DNA of 32,532 nt from a virus. Within the stretch, counting starts at the first letter, position 1; every line of letters starts with the position of its first letter. Below, piece after piece: positions 14,788 through 20,990 of the stretch. The stretch covers positions 1 through 32,532 of IMG/VR virus record IMGVR_UViG_3300028571_002496. One strand, 5' to 3'. A program made the position numbers and the translations under genes. The notes beneath the pieces are model-generated. The model made no database searches. It was not told the DNA's origin and saw only the letters and a list, made by a program, of their open reading frames with translations.

Positions 14788-16071
14788 ATGGGAATTTTAA
14801 AAAACATTGGCGAGGGTTTAGCCATTATCGAAAGCAAAGCAACAACACTTGTTGCAAAACCAAACGTTGTGAATCCAGCAAATGACCAAGCGATTTTAGC
14901 AGCTGCTCTAAAAGATGTGAAGCGTGTGTTACCTTATAAAATGAAAGCCGTTTCCAACAACCGCCAAGACATGAAAACATGGAAAGATGCCTTGGATTTG
15001 GTGCAATCGGACGAGCCTAAAAACTTCGCATTGCAGGATTTATACACACGAGTAATGGACGACGCTTTACTTTCCTCTCAAATCGAAAACCGAATGACGA
15101 AATTTTTTGGCTTGGAGTGGAATCTTGTGAACCCCAAAAATGGTGAGGCAGACGAGGAACAAACTACCAAACTGAAAGACTCAAGCGCATGGCGAGAAAT
15201 CACAAAGGCGATTTTGGAAACGCATTACTTGGAATACAACTTGATTGAACTTTCCATCACAAAAAACATTGATGGTGACGAAGTAATCAACATTGAGAAA
15301 CTACCACGCACACACATTGTTCCGCAGTTGGGAAGGTACTATTTCGACTATACGGAAGACAAGTTCATCGAGTACCGAAATATGCGTGAGTACGGCGTTT
15401 ACATTTTGGAGTTTGATTCCAAAAAACGAGGTTTGGTAAACAAGGCTATTCCGCACGTGTTAATGAAAAAATTCTCACAAAGCTGTTGGGCAGAATTGTG
15501 TGAGATTTACGGCATTCCGCCACGCTTTATGAAAACGAACACACAAGACCCTGCAATGCTCAAACGCTCGGAGCAAATGATGAGCGACATGGGCGCAGCC
15601 GCTTGGTTTGTAATCGATGAGAATGAGCATTTTGAATTTGCACAAGGTGTAAGTACTAATGGTGATGTGTATCGTAATTTGATTACGCTGTGTAACAATG
15701 AAATGTCAATGCTTGTTTCGGGTGCAATAATCGCACAAGACACTGTAAATGGCAACCGTTCAAAAGATGAAAGCGCAAAAGATGTACTTTGGGATTTGGT
15801 GCTTCAGGACGTGGTTACTTCACAAGACTATTGGAACAGAGTTGTTTTGCCAGCATTAAAAAAGCTTGGATTTATCAAAGGTGATGTAAAGTTCAGATAC
15901 ACCATTCCAGAAGACCAAACGGAAGATTGGAAACGAGTAGTTGAGGCATTGCCGTTTTTTGACATCGACCCAGAGTGGGTTAAAAAAACTTTTGGAATTG
16001 AAATCATTGGCAAGAAAGAAGCTCCAGCATCCACACAGAAGCTGAATCTTGGAATTGATTTTTTCGATTAA
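14788..16071 (+). CDS. Portal protein, DUF935 (Mu gp29-like)
   Basis: A 427-residue portal of the DUF935 family. Visible blocks: DLYTRVMDDALLSSQIENR (first helix region), FGLEWNLVNPKNG, KLPRTHIVPQLGRYYFDY, then LMKKFSQSCWAELCEIYGIPPRF (stem), and RNLITLCNNEMSMLVSGAIIAQDT. It would form the dodecameric DNA gate of the capsid. The last codons before the stop contain TTT TTC as part of a T-T-T-T-T-T-C slippery heptamer (16059-16065), followed after five bases by a hairpin; a -1 shift there would extend the protein into MuF (see the signal and next entries). Confidence 0.88.
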   Translation: MGILKNIGEGLAIIESKATTLVAKPNVVNPANDQAILAAALKDVKRVLPYKMKAVSNNRQDMKTWKDALDLVQSDEPKNFALQDLYTRVMDDALLSSQIENRMTKFFGLEWNLVNPKNGEADEEQTTKLKDSSAWREITKAILETHYLEYNLIELSITKNIDGDEVINIEKLPRTHIVPQLGRYYFDYTEDKFIEYRNMREYGVYILEFDSKKRGLVNKAIPHVLMKKFSQSCWAELCEIYGIPPRFMKTNTQDPAMLKRSEQMMSDMGAAAWFVIDENEHFEFAQGVSTNGDVYRNLITLCNNEMSMLVSGAIIAQDTVNGNRSKDESAKDVLWDLVLQDVVTSQDYWNRVVLPALKKLGFIKGDVKFRYTIPEDQTEDWKRVVEALPFFDIDPEWVKKTFGIEIIGKKEAPASTQKLNLGIDFFD

Positions 16072-16108
16072 GGGCTGAAAATAAACAAAAGACTTATTTC
16101 TCAGCCCT
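16059..16108 (+). promoter_or_regulatory. Programmed -1 ribosomal frameshift signal, portal to MuF
   Basis: Three parts line up. First, the heptamer T TTT TTC in the portal frame at 16059-16065, an ideal X-XXY-YYZ slip site. Second, a five-base spacer GATTA. Third, a perfect 8-pair stem AGGGCTGA (16071-16078) with TCAGCCCT (16101-16108), which can extend by AAATA/TATTT with a single bulged C and an 11-base loop. The 0-frame stop TAA is at 16069-16071 and the -1 frame has a TGA at 16056-16058, so the only overlap between the two frames is the slip site plus GAT. No T-run follows the hairpin, so it is not a terminator. Confidence 0.8.
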
Positions 16109-17459
16109 GCACCACCATTTAACGGAAAGCTATTCGCACACCTGTACTGTTTGTGGTGGAATTGAATTGAGCGCAGAAAACCCCTTGTTTAAAGCCATTT
16201 TAAAAGCTGCTTCAAATGCCCTTAAAAAGTTACACGAAAAGGGCAACTACGAACCAAAGGACTTGCTCGAAATTCCTGAGTTCAAGGCACTACACGACAA
16301 CACAAATGCGCTGTTTTCAAGCACTATTCAATTTGAAGTGAGTAATACACTCAAAGCCTATTTGGAGAAAGATGCGTTTGTTTTTTCGGGCTTACGAACA
16401 CATGCACAATTAGCAGATGCACGTTCCTATCTGAAGGATGAAAAAGGAAATGTAAGAAGTTACAATGACTTTGAGCAAAAAGTATTAAAACTGAATGCGC
16501 AGTATAATCAGAATTACCTGCAGGCAGAATACAACTTTGCAATTCAGTCAGGTTTATCAGCTGAAAAATGGGAAACATTTAGCGACGATGATAAGCGCTA
16601 CTATTTGCAATACAGAACCGCAAAGGATGGAAAGGTGAGAGATTCACACGCCGCACTGGATGAAACTACTTTACCAAAGAGCGATCCATTTTGGAGTAGT
16701 TATATGCCTCCGAATGGATGGAACTGCAGGTGTACAACCGTTGAAGTTTTAGCGAGTGATTACACAAAAGACGATAGTGCTGAAGCAATTGCTAGGGGTG
16801 AAAAAGCAACCACTCAAATTGGTAAGAATGGAAAAAACAAGGCAGAAATGTTTCGTTTTAATCCAGGTGCGGAGAAAAAGATATTTCCACCTAAAAACGC
16901 CTATACTCCAAAGCATTGTAAAGGTGGCAAAGTAGATATGAGCGGATTGATTGGCGTTGCATCAATAGTGTTGAGTCTGGAGGATGAAAAGTGTGAAACT
17001 AAGAAGATGTTAGAGAAGGAAGCGAAAATACGCCAAGTTATAATTGAACGAAATAAACTCAAGGAATGGGCAAAAAAAGAAATTCCAGCCGATAAAGGAA
17101 TCGAAATTATAACAAAAGTTCCTTTCCTTGAAAAATCATACCTTTTTAGAGCTGCTATTGGAAAAATAGCAACGGCAGGACATAAAAATCCTTCCGAAAA
17201 ATTTATTATAGTAAGAAACATTAAAAATGAATTAAAAAATGCAAAATACATTGGATGGGCTGAAGATAGAATAATCAATGGCGTAAAGAAGCATCCAGAT
17301 GTTGATTATTGGAAGTATTATTTGATTGAAAAAAATAACATTGAGCACTATGTATGTGTAAAAAAGACTTACAATTCAATCAATAAAATCTATTCAATTG
17401 AAGATAAAAATGGATTTGCGGATATAATAGGAATAAAAAAAGAGAACCCCATCAGATAA
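16065..17459 (+). CDS. MuF minor head protein with C-terminal nuclease-like toxin domain; expressed by -1 frameshift from portal
   Basis: The -1 frame open from the slip site: 464 residues, giving a portal fusion of about 890. No ATG start exists before the conserved MuF core, only TTG at 16167. Residues 1-33 include HHHLTESYSHTCTVCGG, possibly zinc-binding. The MuF core is recognisable from RTAKDGKVRDSHAALD and PPNGWNCRCTTVEV. From about residue 290 of this frame an extra domain begins: PFLEKSYLFRAAIGKI, LKNAKYIGWAEDR, WKYYLIEKNNIEHYVCVKK, YSIEDKNG. This resembles the phage Barnase-EndoU-ColicinE5/D-RelE-like nuclease tails known on MuF proteins, injected with DNA. Family assignment of the toxin is by eye. 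Confidence 0.75.
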   Translation, partial: RLRAENKQKTYFSALHHHLTESYSHTCTVCGGIELSAENPLFKAILKAASNALKKLHEKGNYEPKDLLEIPEFKALHDNTNALFSSTIQFEVSNTLKAYLEKDAFVFSGLRTHAQLADARSYLKDEKGNVRSYNDFEQKVLKLNAQYNQNYLQAEYNFAIQSGLSAEKWETFSDDDKRYYLQYRTAKDGKVRDSHAALDETTLPKSDPFWSSYMPPNGWNCRCTTVEVLASDYTKDDSAEAIARGEKATTQIGKNGKNKAEMFRFNPGAEKKIFPPKNAYTPKHCKGGKVDMSGLIGVASIVLSLEDEKCETKKMLEKEAKIRQVIIERNKLKEWAKKEIPADKGIEIITKVPFLEKSYLFRAAIGKIATAGHKNPSEKFIIVRNIKNELKNAKYIGWAEDRIINGVKKHPDVDYWKYYLIEKNNIEHYVCVKKTYNSINKIYSIEDKNGFADIIGIKKENPIR

Positions 17460-17516
17460 CGCTTGCAAGTACAACTTGGGCTCAATGATAAGATTCTCTT
17501 CAACAAATTTACAACA

Positions 17517-17538
17517 ATAATTTAAACCACCAAAAATG
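17517..17538 (+). repeat. Leader repeat, copy A (partial)
   Basis: ATAATTTAAACCACCAAA directly before ATG of the first cassette gene. The same bases precede the second cassette gene (18137-18158) and reappear at 18676-18693 before gpG. Only the plus-gene half of the repeat is present here; the left half is replaced by the end of MuF. Confidence 0.75.
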
Positions 17539-17862
17539 AAAGCAGAAATTAAAAAACAATCATGGGGAGTAATAACTATAGAATGTAGTAGTTACAAGAA
17601 TAAGAATGGTGACACTATCTTGGAGCGAACTGTAAAATACGATGATGAGTTGTTATTACAGGACACGATGCCTTATGCACAATTCACAAAGAGCAAAGAC
17701 CTTGTTTCAGAGTTTCAAAACTGGGCATCACCGAGATATAAACAAAGCAGTTGTGCTTGTGATTGCACTAATAATGCTAGTGATAACGCCAACTTTTTCG
17801 GGAAGTTGCGACTTCAAATCCTCCAATTCAAGATTAATTTTTTGAAGATTTTTGTGAAGTAA
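17536..17862 (+). CDS. Cassette protein 1, candidate immunity protein
   Basis: 108 residues, first gene after the MuF-toxin frame (76 bases away). It starts MKAEIKKQSWGVITIECSS and continues KNKNGDTILERTVKYDDEL, then LLLQD. The next plus-strand gene starts MKTKIKKGQLIIAFDILNEN and shares the pattern MKxxIKK, NGxxIL-R and L-LQD, so the two are paralogues. A small gene directly after a MuF-type toxin is where an immunity gene is expected, which is why that role is suggested; no known immunity family was recognised. The last 45 codons lie opposite the 3' end of the minus-strand gene at 17728-18111, and the true end may be shorter. Confidence 0.5.
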   Translation: MKAEIKKQSWGVITIECSSYKNKNGDTILERTVKYDDELLLQDTMPYAQFTKSKDLVSEFQNWASPRYKQSSCACDCTNNASDNANFFGKLRLQILQFKINFLKIFVK

Positions 17863-18111
17863 TTCTTCTATGGCAGTAAATCCACCATGTCTATACAAAT
17901 CAAATGCTTCCACTCTAACATCAATATTGAAGTATCTCATATTTTGTCTAACATTGATATTAACTATGTATCCTTTCCTTTCAAGAAATTCTAAAATAGC
18001 ATTGAGTTGTCGAAAGTCAAAATTGTTTGGCTCAAGAACCTCCCAACTATCTATTGTTTCAGAAGTGCATAGCCATTTTAATACAGCATCTTTTTCTTTG
18101 TAAGTAATCAT
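17728..18111 (-). CDS. Cassette protein 2, winged-helix-like with C-terminal hydrophobic tail
   Basis: 127 residues from the ATG at 18109-18111 (an upstream GTG is less likely). The leader AATTTTCGTGGAAAAATTT matches the leader of the other minus-strand cassette gene, which supports this start. Residues 1-65 (DAVLKWLCTSETIDSWEVL, FDFRQLNAILEFLERKGYI) look like a small winged helix. Then comes HGGFTAIEELLHKNLQKINL and a hydrophobic tail VITSIISAITSTTALF, probably a membrane anchor. A related C-terminus (GGF, NLQK, SIVSGISSAVGLF) is found on the plus strand at 29846-30046. It points against the head operon that surrounds it. Function unknown. Confidence 0.65.
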   Translation of the reverse strand: MITYKEKDAVLKWLCTSETIDSWEVLEPNNFDFRQLNAILEFLERKGYIVNINVRQNMRYFNIDVRVEAFDLYRHGGFTAIEELLHKNLQKINLELEDLKSQLPEKVGVITSIISAITSTTALFISR

Positions 18112-18158
18112 AAATTTTTCCACGAAAATTAATCATATAATTTAAATCACCAAAAATG
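18109..18158. repeat. Divergent leader repeat, copy B (between cassettes)
   Basis: The 50 bases between the two divergent ATG codons: leftward ATG of cassette protein 2 and rightward ATG of cassette protein 3. Its core, 18123-18154, starting CGAAAATTAATCATATAA and ending CACCAAA, is repeated at 18662-18693 with a single difference (T147 versus C). The leftward side (AATTTTCG then GGAAAAA) also repeats. It probably holds divergent promoters and serves as a site for homologous exchange of cassettes. Confidence 0.8.
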
Positions 18159-18608
18159 AAAACAAAAATTAAAAAGGGTCAATTGATAATTGCCTTTGAC
18201 ATTTTAAATGAAAATGGAAAATCTATTCTTCGAAAGGATTACATCAATGGCTCAAAAAAGTTAATAGAATTGCAAGATATTGACATTGTAGATATTGGAA
18301 CTGTTAGGAGACAAGTAGAAGAGCTTGTTCGGGAGTTGGCTGAATTTCTTTCTCCAAATGAGGATCACCCAAAATATCAGGATATAGACGCAATGGGACT
18401 TGATGAAAAAGCGTATATAGATGCGATACATGGGCGACTAATTCCTCGCGTTCAATGTCAAATAACGGAAATGGATAACATCCAAAATGGTCTACCCCCA
18501 AAACCCACGTCACTGAAAAAGTGGAGGGAAATAAGCGGTGCATGGAGCTCAAATAAAAATAAAAATCTTCATTCATCTGATCATTGTAATCCTTCGAGTC
18601 CTCTGTAA
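18156..18608 (+). CDS. Cassette protein 3, paralogue of cassette protein 1
   Basis: 150 residues, beginning MKTKIKKGQLIIAFDILNEN and related to the N-terminus of the gene at 17536. The middle has a helix RRQVEELVRELAEFLSPNED followed by LDEKAYIDAIHGRLIPRV. The last 60 codons read as low-complexity and lie opposite the minus-strand gene 18304-18651; one of the two frames over 18304-18608 may be non-coding or both may be used. Leader repeat B gives this gene the same upstream as copy A. Function unknown; second candidate immunity-type gene. Confidence 0.5.
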   Translation: MKTKIKKGQLIIAFDILNENGKSILRKDYINGSKKLIELQDIDIVDIGTVRRQVEELVRELAEFLSPNEDHPKYQDIDAMGLDEKAYIDAIHGRLIPRVQCQITEMDNIQNGLPPKPTSLKKWREISGAWSSNKNKNLHSSDHCNPSSPL

Positions 18609-18651
18609 AATACATGTGGTTGTATTCGTAATACCTGCGTGTTAGTGCCAT
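18304..18651 (-). CDS. Cassette protein 4, unknown
   Basis: 115 residues from the ATG at 18649-18651, chosen because its leader AATTTTCGAGGAAAAAAT matches that of the gene starting at 18111. The first 60 residues look convincingly coding: MALTRRYYEYNHMYFTEDSK and MNEDFYFYLSSMHRLFP, rich in Tyr, Phe and Asp. The second half overlaps the plus-strand gene 18156-18608 by 305 bases. No domain recognised. It is soluble as far as can be seen, unlike the other minus-strand cassette gene. Confidence 0.5.
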   Translation of the reverse strand: MALTRRYYEYNHMYFTEDSKDYNDQMNEDFYFYLSSMHRLFPSTFSVTWVLGVDHFGCYPFPLFDIEREELVAHVSHLYTLFHQVPLRLYPDILGDPHLEKEIQPTPEQALLLVS

Positions 18652-18693
18652 ATTTTTTCCTCGAAAATTAATCATATAATTTAAACCACCAAA
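18649..18693. repeat. Divergent leader repeat, copy C
   Basis: Second full copy of the leader repeat, with the leftward ATG of cassette protein 4 at its left end and the rightward half (ATAATTTAAACCACCAAA at 18676-18693) leading to gpG. Copies B and C bracket a 540-base unit holding one plus and one minus gene, consistent with gain or loss of cassettes by recombination between copies. Confidence 0.8.
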
Positions 18694-18740
18694 TAAAGTC
18701 TTAAAGTCATAATATCCTAAAGTCTTAAAGTCATAATATC
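18694..18740 (+). repeat. Two tandem copies of a 24-base unit
   Basis: The unit starting TAAAGTCTTAAAGTCATAAT occurs at 18694-18717 and again at 18718-18740 (last copy one base shorter). Each unit itself contains AAAGTC twice. It lies in the gpG leader just after leader repeat C; slippage or a site for a regulator are both possible. Confidence 0.75.
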
Positions 18741-18752
18741 AAAAAGAAAAAA

Positions 18753-19304
18753 ATGAACGAACTAATTAAAAACATCATTCAGGATACTAAGGTTAAATTA
18801 ACTGAGGAGTTTGATAGGAACTTCGAAACCAAGTCGTTTTTTGGCGCGCCGTGGTCAGCCTCTAAAGCACCAAACCATAAAGGAACTTTAATGATGCGAA
18901 CTGGTGCGCTGCGTAAGAGCATTCGGTCAAAGGTCAGTGGAACCACTATCACCTGGAGCAGTTCATTACCCTATGCCGGTATCCATAACGAAGGTGGAGA
19001 AATTGAAGTAACCGCTAAAATGAAACGCTTCTTTTGGGCGATGTATTACAAAAGCGCTGGAGCAGTTAGTTACAGCATCAAAAAGAAAGCGGCAAATAAC
19101 ACACAACGCAACCAACGACTATCAGCTGAAGCTAACTATTGGAAAAGTCTTGCGCTGATGAAGGTAGGCGCAAAACTCAAAATTGAAAAGCGTCAGTTTA
19201 TTGGTGATCATCCGCAAGTGGGAGTAATCATTAACCACGTTATGGCGGCACATACACCCGACATTGAAAACTATATTAAAAATCATTTAAAACCTAAAAA
19301 ATGA
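18753..19304 (+). CDS. gpG-like virion morphogenesis / tail completion protein
   Basis: A 183-residue protein of the Mu gpG type. Typical blocks are MMRTGALRKSIRSKVSGTTI and WSSSLPYAGIHNEGGEIEVT, then a C-terminal region KRQFIGDHPQVG. These proteins complete the head-tail joint. An insertion of about 60 residues (MKRFFWAMYYKSAGAVSYSI and after) between the two conserved parts is common in Bacteroidota versions. The stop overlaps the next start by four bases (19301-19304). Confidence 0.8.
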   Translation: MNELIKNIIQDTKVKLTEEFDRNFETKSFFGAPWSASKAPNHKGTLMMRTGALRKSIRSKVSGTTITWSSSLPYAGIHNEGGEIEVTAKMKRFFWAMYYKSAGAVSYSIKKKAANNTQRNQRLSAEANYWKSLALMKVGAKLKIEKRQFIGDHPQVGVIINHVMAAHTPDIENYIKNHLKPKK

Positions 19305-19753
19305 ATCAAATTTTACAGGCGGTACAAAACCAACTGAGCGAGGTACCAGGAATAAATTACATTGATGAAAACACCGGGCAGTTAGATGCCTATTCACCTA
19401 ACTATCCAGTGAAGTGGCCATGTGTTTTGTTGGATATAAATAACGCTCGCTTTTCAAACCTTGGGATGGATAAGAGTAAACAACCAATGCAACGTCAAAT
19501 TGGGGAGTTTAACCTCGAGGTTAGAGTTGCAAATTTGAAACTTACTAATTCATCTGCAAAAGCGCCGAGCCGACAAAAGGAGCAGGCCGCAAGTATTTGG
19601 GAACTGATAGAAGAAATTCATAAATCGCTCCACGGTTGGCGACCAAACACAATGAGCGGTGCTTTGATTAGAACAACATTTAACCGTGTGCTGCGCGACG
19701 ATGGAGTTCAGGAATACGCGATTGTTTACTCGAGTGATGTACAGAATGTTTAA
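19301..19753 (+). CDS. Mu gp37-like tail terminator-type protein
   Basis: A 150-residue protein after gpG in the slot of Mu gp37. It has the usual N-terminus MNQILQAVQNQLSEVPGINY, a middle beta strand VKWPCVLLDINNARFSNLG, then EFNLEVRVANLKLT and IWELIEEIHKSLHGW. The fold is that of tail terminator/completion proteins that cap the tube. Last gene of the rightward late operon; it meets the leftward early operon tail to tail with a four-base overlap at 19750-19753, and no terminator is seen there. Confidence 0.7.
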   Translation: MNQILQAVQNQLSEVPGINYIDENTGQLDAYSPNYPVKWPCVLLDINNARFSNLGMDKSKQPMQRQIGEFNLEVRVANLKLTNSSAKAPSRQKEQAASIWELIEEIHKSLHGWRPNTMSGALIRTTFNRVLRDDGVQEYAIVYSSDVQNV

Positions 19754-19959
19754 AACAAACTCATCTGATTTGTTGGATTCAATTCGCTTGGCTTCATACC
19801 TTTGATATACATCCACTTGCGGTAACAGATAAAAATATTGTGCTTAGGGAATACCTTGTGAACTATAAAAGTATCGGGTATATCTTCCTGCTTCACTTGA
19901 TTATAAACATCAAGAATGTGTTTAAACTGCCTCAATTTGTTATTTGAATTGTAAGCCAT
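19750..19959 (-). CDS. Small HTH-like protein
   Basis: A 69-residue protein at the far end of the early operon, after a terminator. It reads NNKLRQFKHILDVYNQVKQE then TFIVHKVFPKHNIFICYRKW, a pattern of a short N-terminal helix followed by a helix-turn-helix-like stretch seen in small proteins of Bacteroidota Mu-like prophages. A DNA-binding role is inferred from this. It may have its own promoter in 19960-20063, since a terminator lies upstream. Confidence 0.5.
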   Translation of the reverse strand: MAYNSNNKLRQFKHILDVYNQVKQEDIPDTFIVHKVFPKHNIFICYRKWMYIKGMKPSELNPTNQMSLF

Positions 19960-20027
19960 TATTTATAGAAGCACTGGTGGATGCTTCAAAAATATATATC
20001 ATTAACTTACAGTTGACATTTGGTCAT

Positions 20028-20054
20028 AAAAAAGCCGACTTGATTTAGTCTGCT
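20028..20054 (-). terminator. Candidate Rho-independent terminator after 20064-20267
   Basis: On the minus strand, AGCAGAC pairs with GTCGGCT (one mismatch) across an 8-base loop, followed by six T. It lies ten bases after the stop of the small membrane gene. Confidence 0.6.
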
Positions 20055-20063
20055 TGAAAGGTT

Positions 20064-20267
20064 TCAAAATATTGAATCCTCAACTTCTTTGGTGATTTCT
20101 TCAATATCAATCTTTTTTCCTTCCTCTTTATGAATTTGGATTTTAAGACTTATTGCTGTTAGAACTCGAAGCTCAACTAAATGATGCTTCATGCTTACCA
20201 TCCAAATTATGCACCAGATAAAAAAGAATAAAACTAGTGATGCGATTAAAACTGTTATTATTTCCAT
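20064..20267 (-). CDS. Small single-helix membrane protein
   Basis: A 67-residue protein: a long hydrophobic helix VLIASLVLFFFIWCIIWMV (residues about 6-24) and a charged tail that ends KKIDIEEITKEVEDSIF. It lies between two terminators, so it is transcribed separately from the antirepressor gene upstream. Function unknown; superinfection exclusion or a lysis role would be guesses. Confidence 0.55.
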   Translation of the reverse strand: MEIITVLIASLVLFFFIWCIIWMVSMKHHLVELRVLTAISLKIQIHKEEGKKIDIEEITKEVEDSIF

Positions 20268-20287
20268 GTTATTGTTTTTACAAATAT

Positions 20288-20314
20288 AAAAAAAAGCCCT
20301 AACCGTGTAGGGCT
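20288..20314 (-). terminator. Rho-independent terminator after the AntA gene
   Basis: Minus-strand AGCCCTA pairs perfectly with TAGGGCT across a six-base loop (20295-20314) and is followed by seven T (20288-20294). It lies 33 bases after the antirepressor stop and marks the end of the main early operon. Confidence 0.85.
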
Positions 20315-20346
20315 ATCTAAAATTTGGATACCCTTTTTTTATTCAG

Positions 20347-20976
20347 CTAAAACAATGCTAATTGATTCGTGACAACTTCAGGTGCAGCAATACAAAGCTT
20401 TGATTCATTTCTAACTGCAGCACGACTAAACATTAAGCGCACGTATTCTTCTGTAATGTAGGCAATGCGTTCAAAAATGTATAGTTGTGATGCAAACCTT
20501 CTACGCACGTTATTGATGCTACTTTTGGTTGAGAAACCTAACATTCTTTGAATTGCTCTATAACAATACAATTTGCGACCATTGACAGTTAAGAACGGCA
20601 CACCCTCCAGAGCACTCAACGGATTGTTCTTTTCATTTAAGAGTTGAAGCAAATACAAACGAATTGATTTTCCAATTTCTGAATTATCCAAAATACATAA
20701 TTCTTGTGCCATTGAGATACTCAATTGATATTCAAGAGTTGGACGACCTCCTTTAGAACCTTTAGAGGTTTTTCCCAAATTTGGGAAAAACTCCAAACCC
20801 TCCTCAAAGCCATATTCTTCAATTCGTCTTTCAATCCACATTGTAAATTTTGTTGAGATATTTAATTTTTGGTGCAGTTTACGAGCATCTACATAAAGAT
20901 TATTGTTTTCATCGCGCTCAACAGCGATAATTGAGGTTTTTCCCAAATTTGAGTAACTTAAATTTTCTGTTTTCAT
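20347..20976 (-). CDS. AntA/AntB-type antirepressor
   Basis: A 209-residue protein with the AntA/AntB pattern in its first half: LYVDARKLHQKLNISTKFTM, WIERRIEEYGFEEGLEF, then TLEYQLSISMAQELCIL. The second half (LTVNGRKLYCYRAIQRMLGF, VRRRFASQLYIF) looks like a distinct DNA-binding-type domain. Antirepressors of this kind inactivate CI-like repressors or host regulators. The motif NLGKTS occurs twice, at residues about 11 and 66, encoded by a 19-base direct repeat; the second copy extends into a 24-base palindrome (see repeat entry). Followed by a good terminator. Confidence 0.8.
   Translation of the reverse strand: MKTENLSYSNLGKTSIIAVERDENNNLYVDARKLHQKLNISTKFTMWIERRIEEYGFEEGLEFFPNLGKTSKGSKGGRPTLEYQLSISMAQELCILDNSEIGKSIRLYLLQLLNEKNNPLSALEGVPFLTVNGRKLYCYRAIQRMLGFSTKSSINNVRRRFASQLYIFERIAYITEEYVRLMFSRAAVRNESKLCIAAPEVVTNQLALF
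20765..20951. repeat. 19-base direct repeat and 24-base palindrome inside the AntA gene
   Basis: GAGGTTTTTCCCAAATTTG occurs at 20765-20783 and at 20933-20951, 168 bases (56 codons) apart and in the same frame, encoding the two NLGKTS motifs. At the left copy the sequence continues so that 20768-20791 is a perfect 24-base palindrome with half-site GTTTTTCCCAAA. It could be an operator or a recombination point for swapping the antirepressor N-terminus. Confidence 0.85.
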
Positions 20977-20990
20977 TTATTTTAATATTT

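Noticed and set aside
16071-16108. Hairpin after the portal stop as a transcription terminator
   Set aside because: No T-run follows the right arm (GCACCACC instead), and the operon must continue into MuF. It fits a frameshift stimulator much better.
16167-16169. TTG as the true MuF start
   Set aside because: Possible, but no ribosome binding site is visible, the frame stays open and protein-like for 34 codons upstream, and the upstream boundary coincides with a perfect slip site. Kept only as an alternative.
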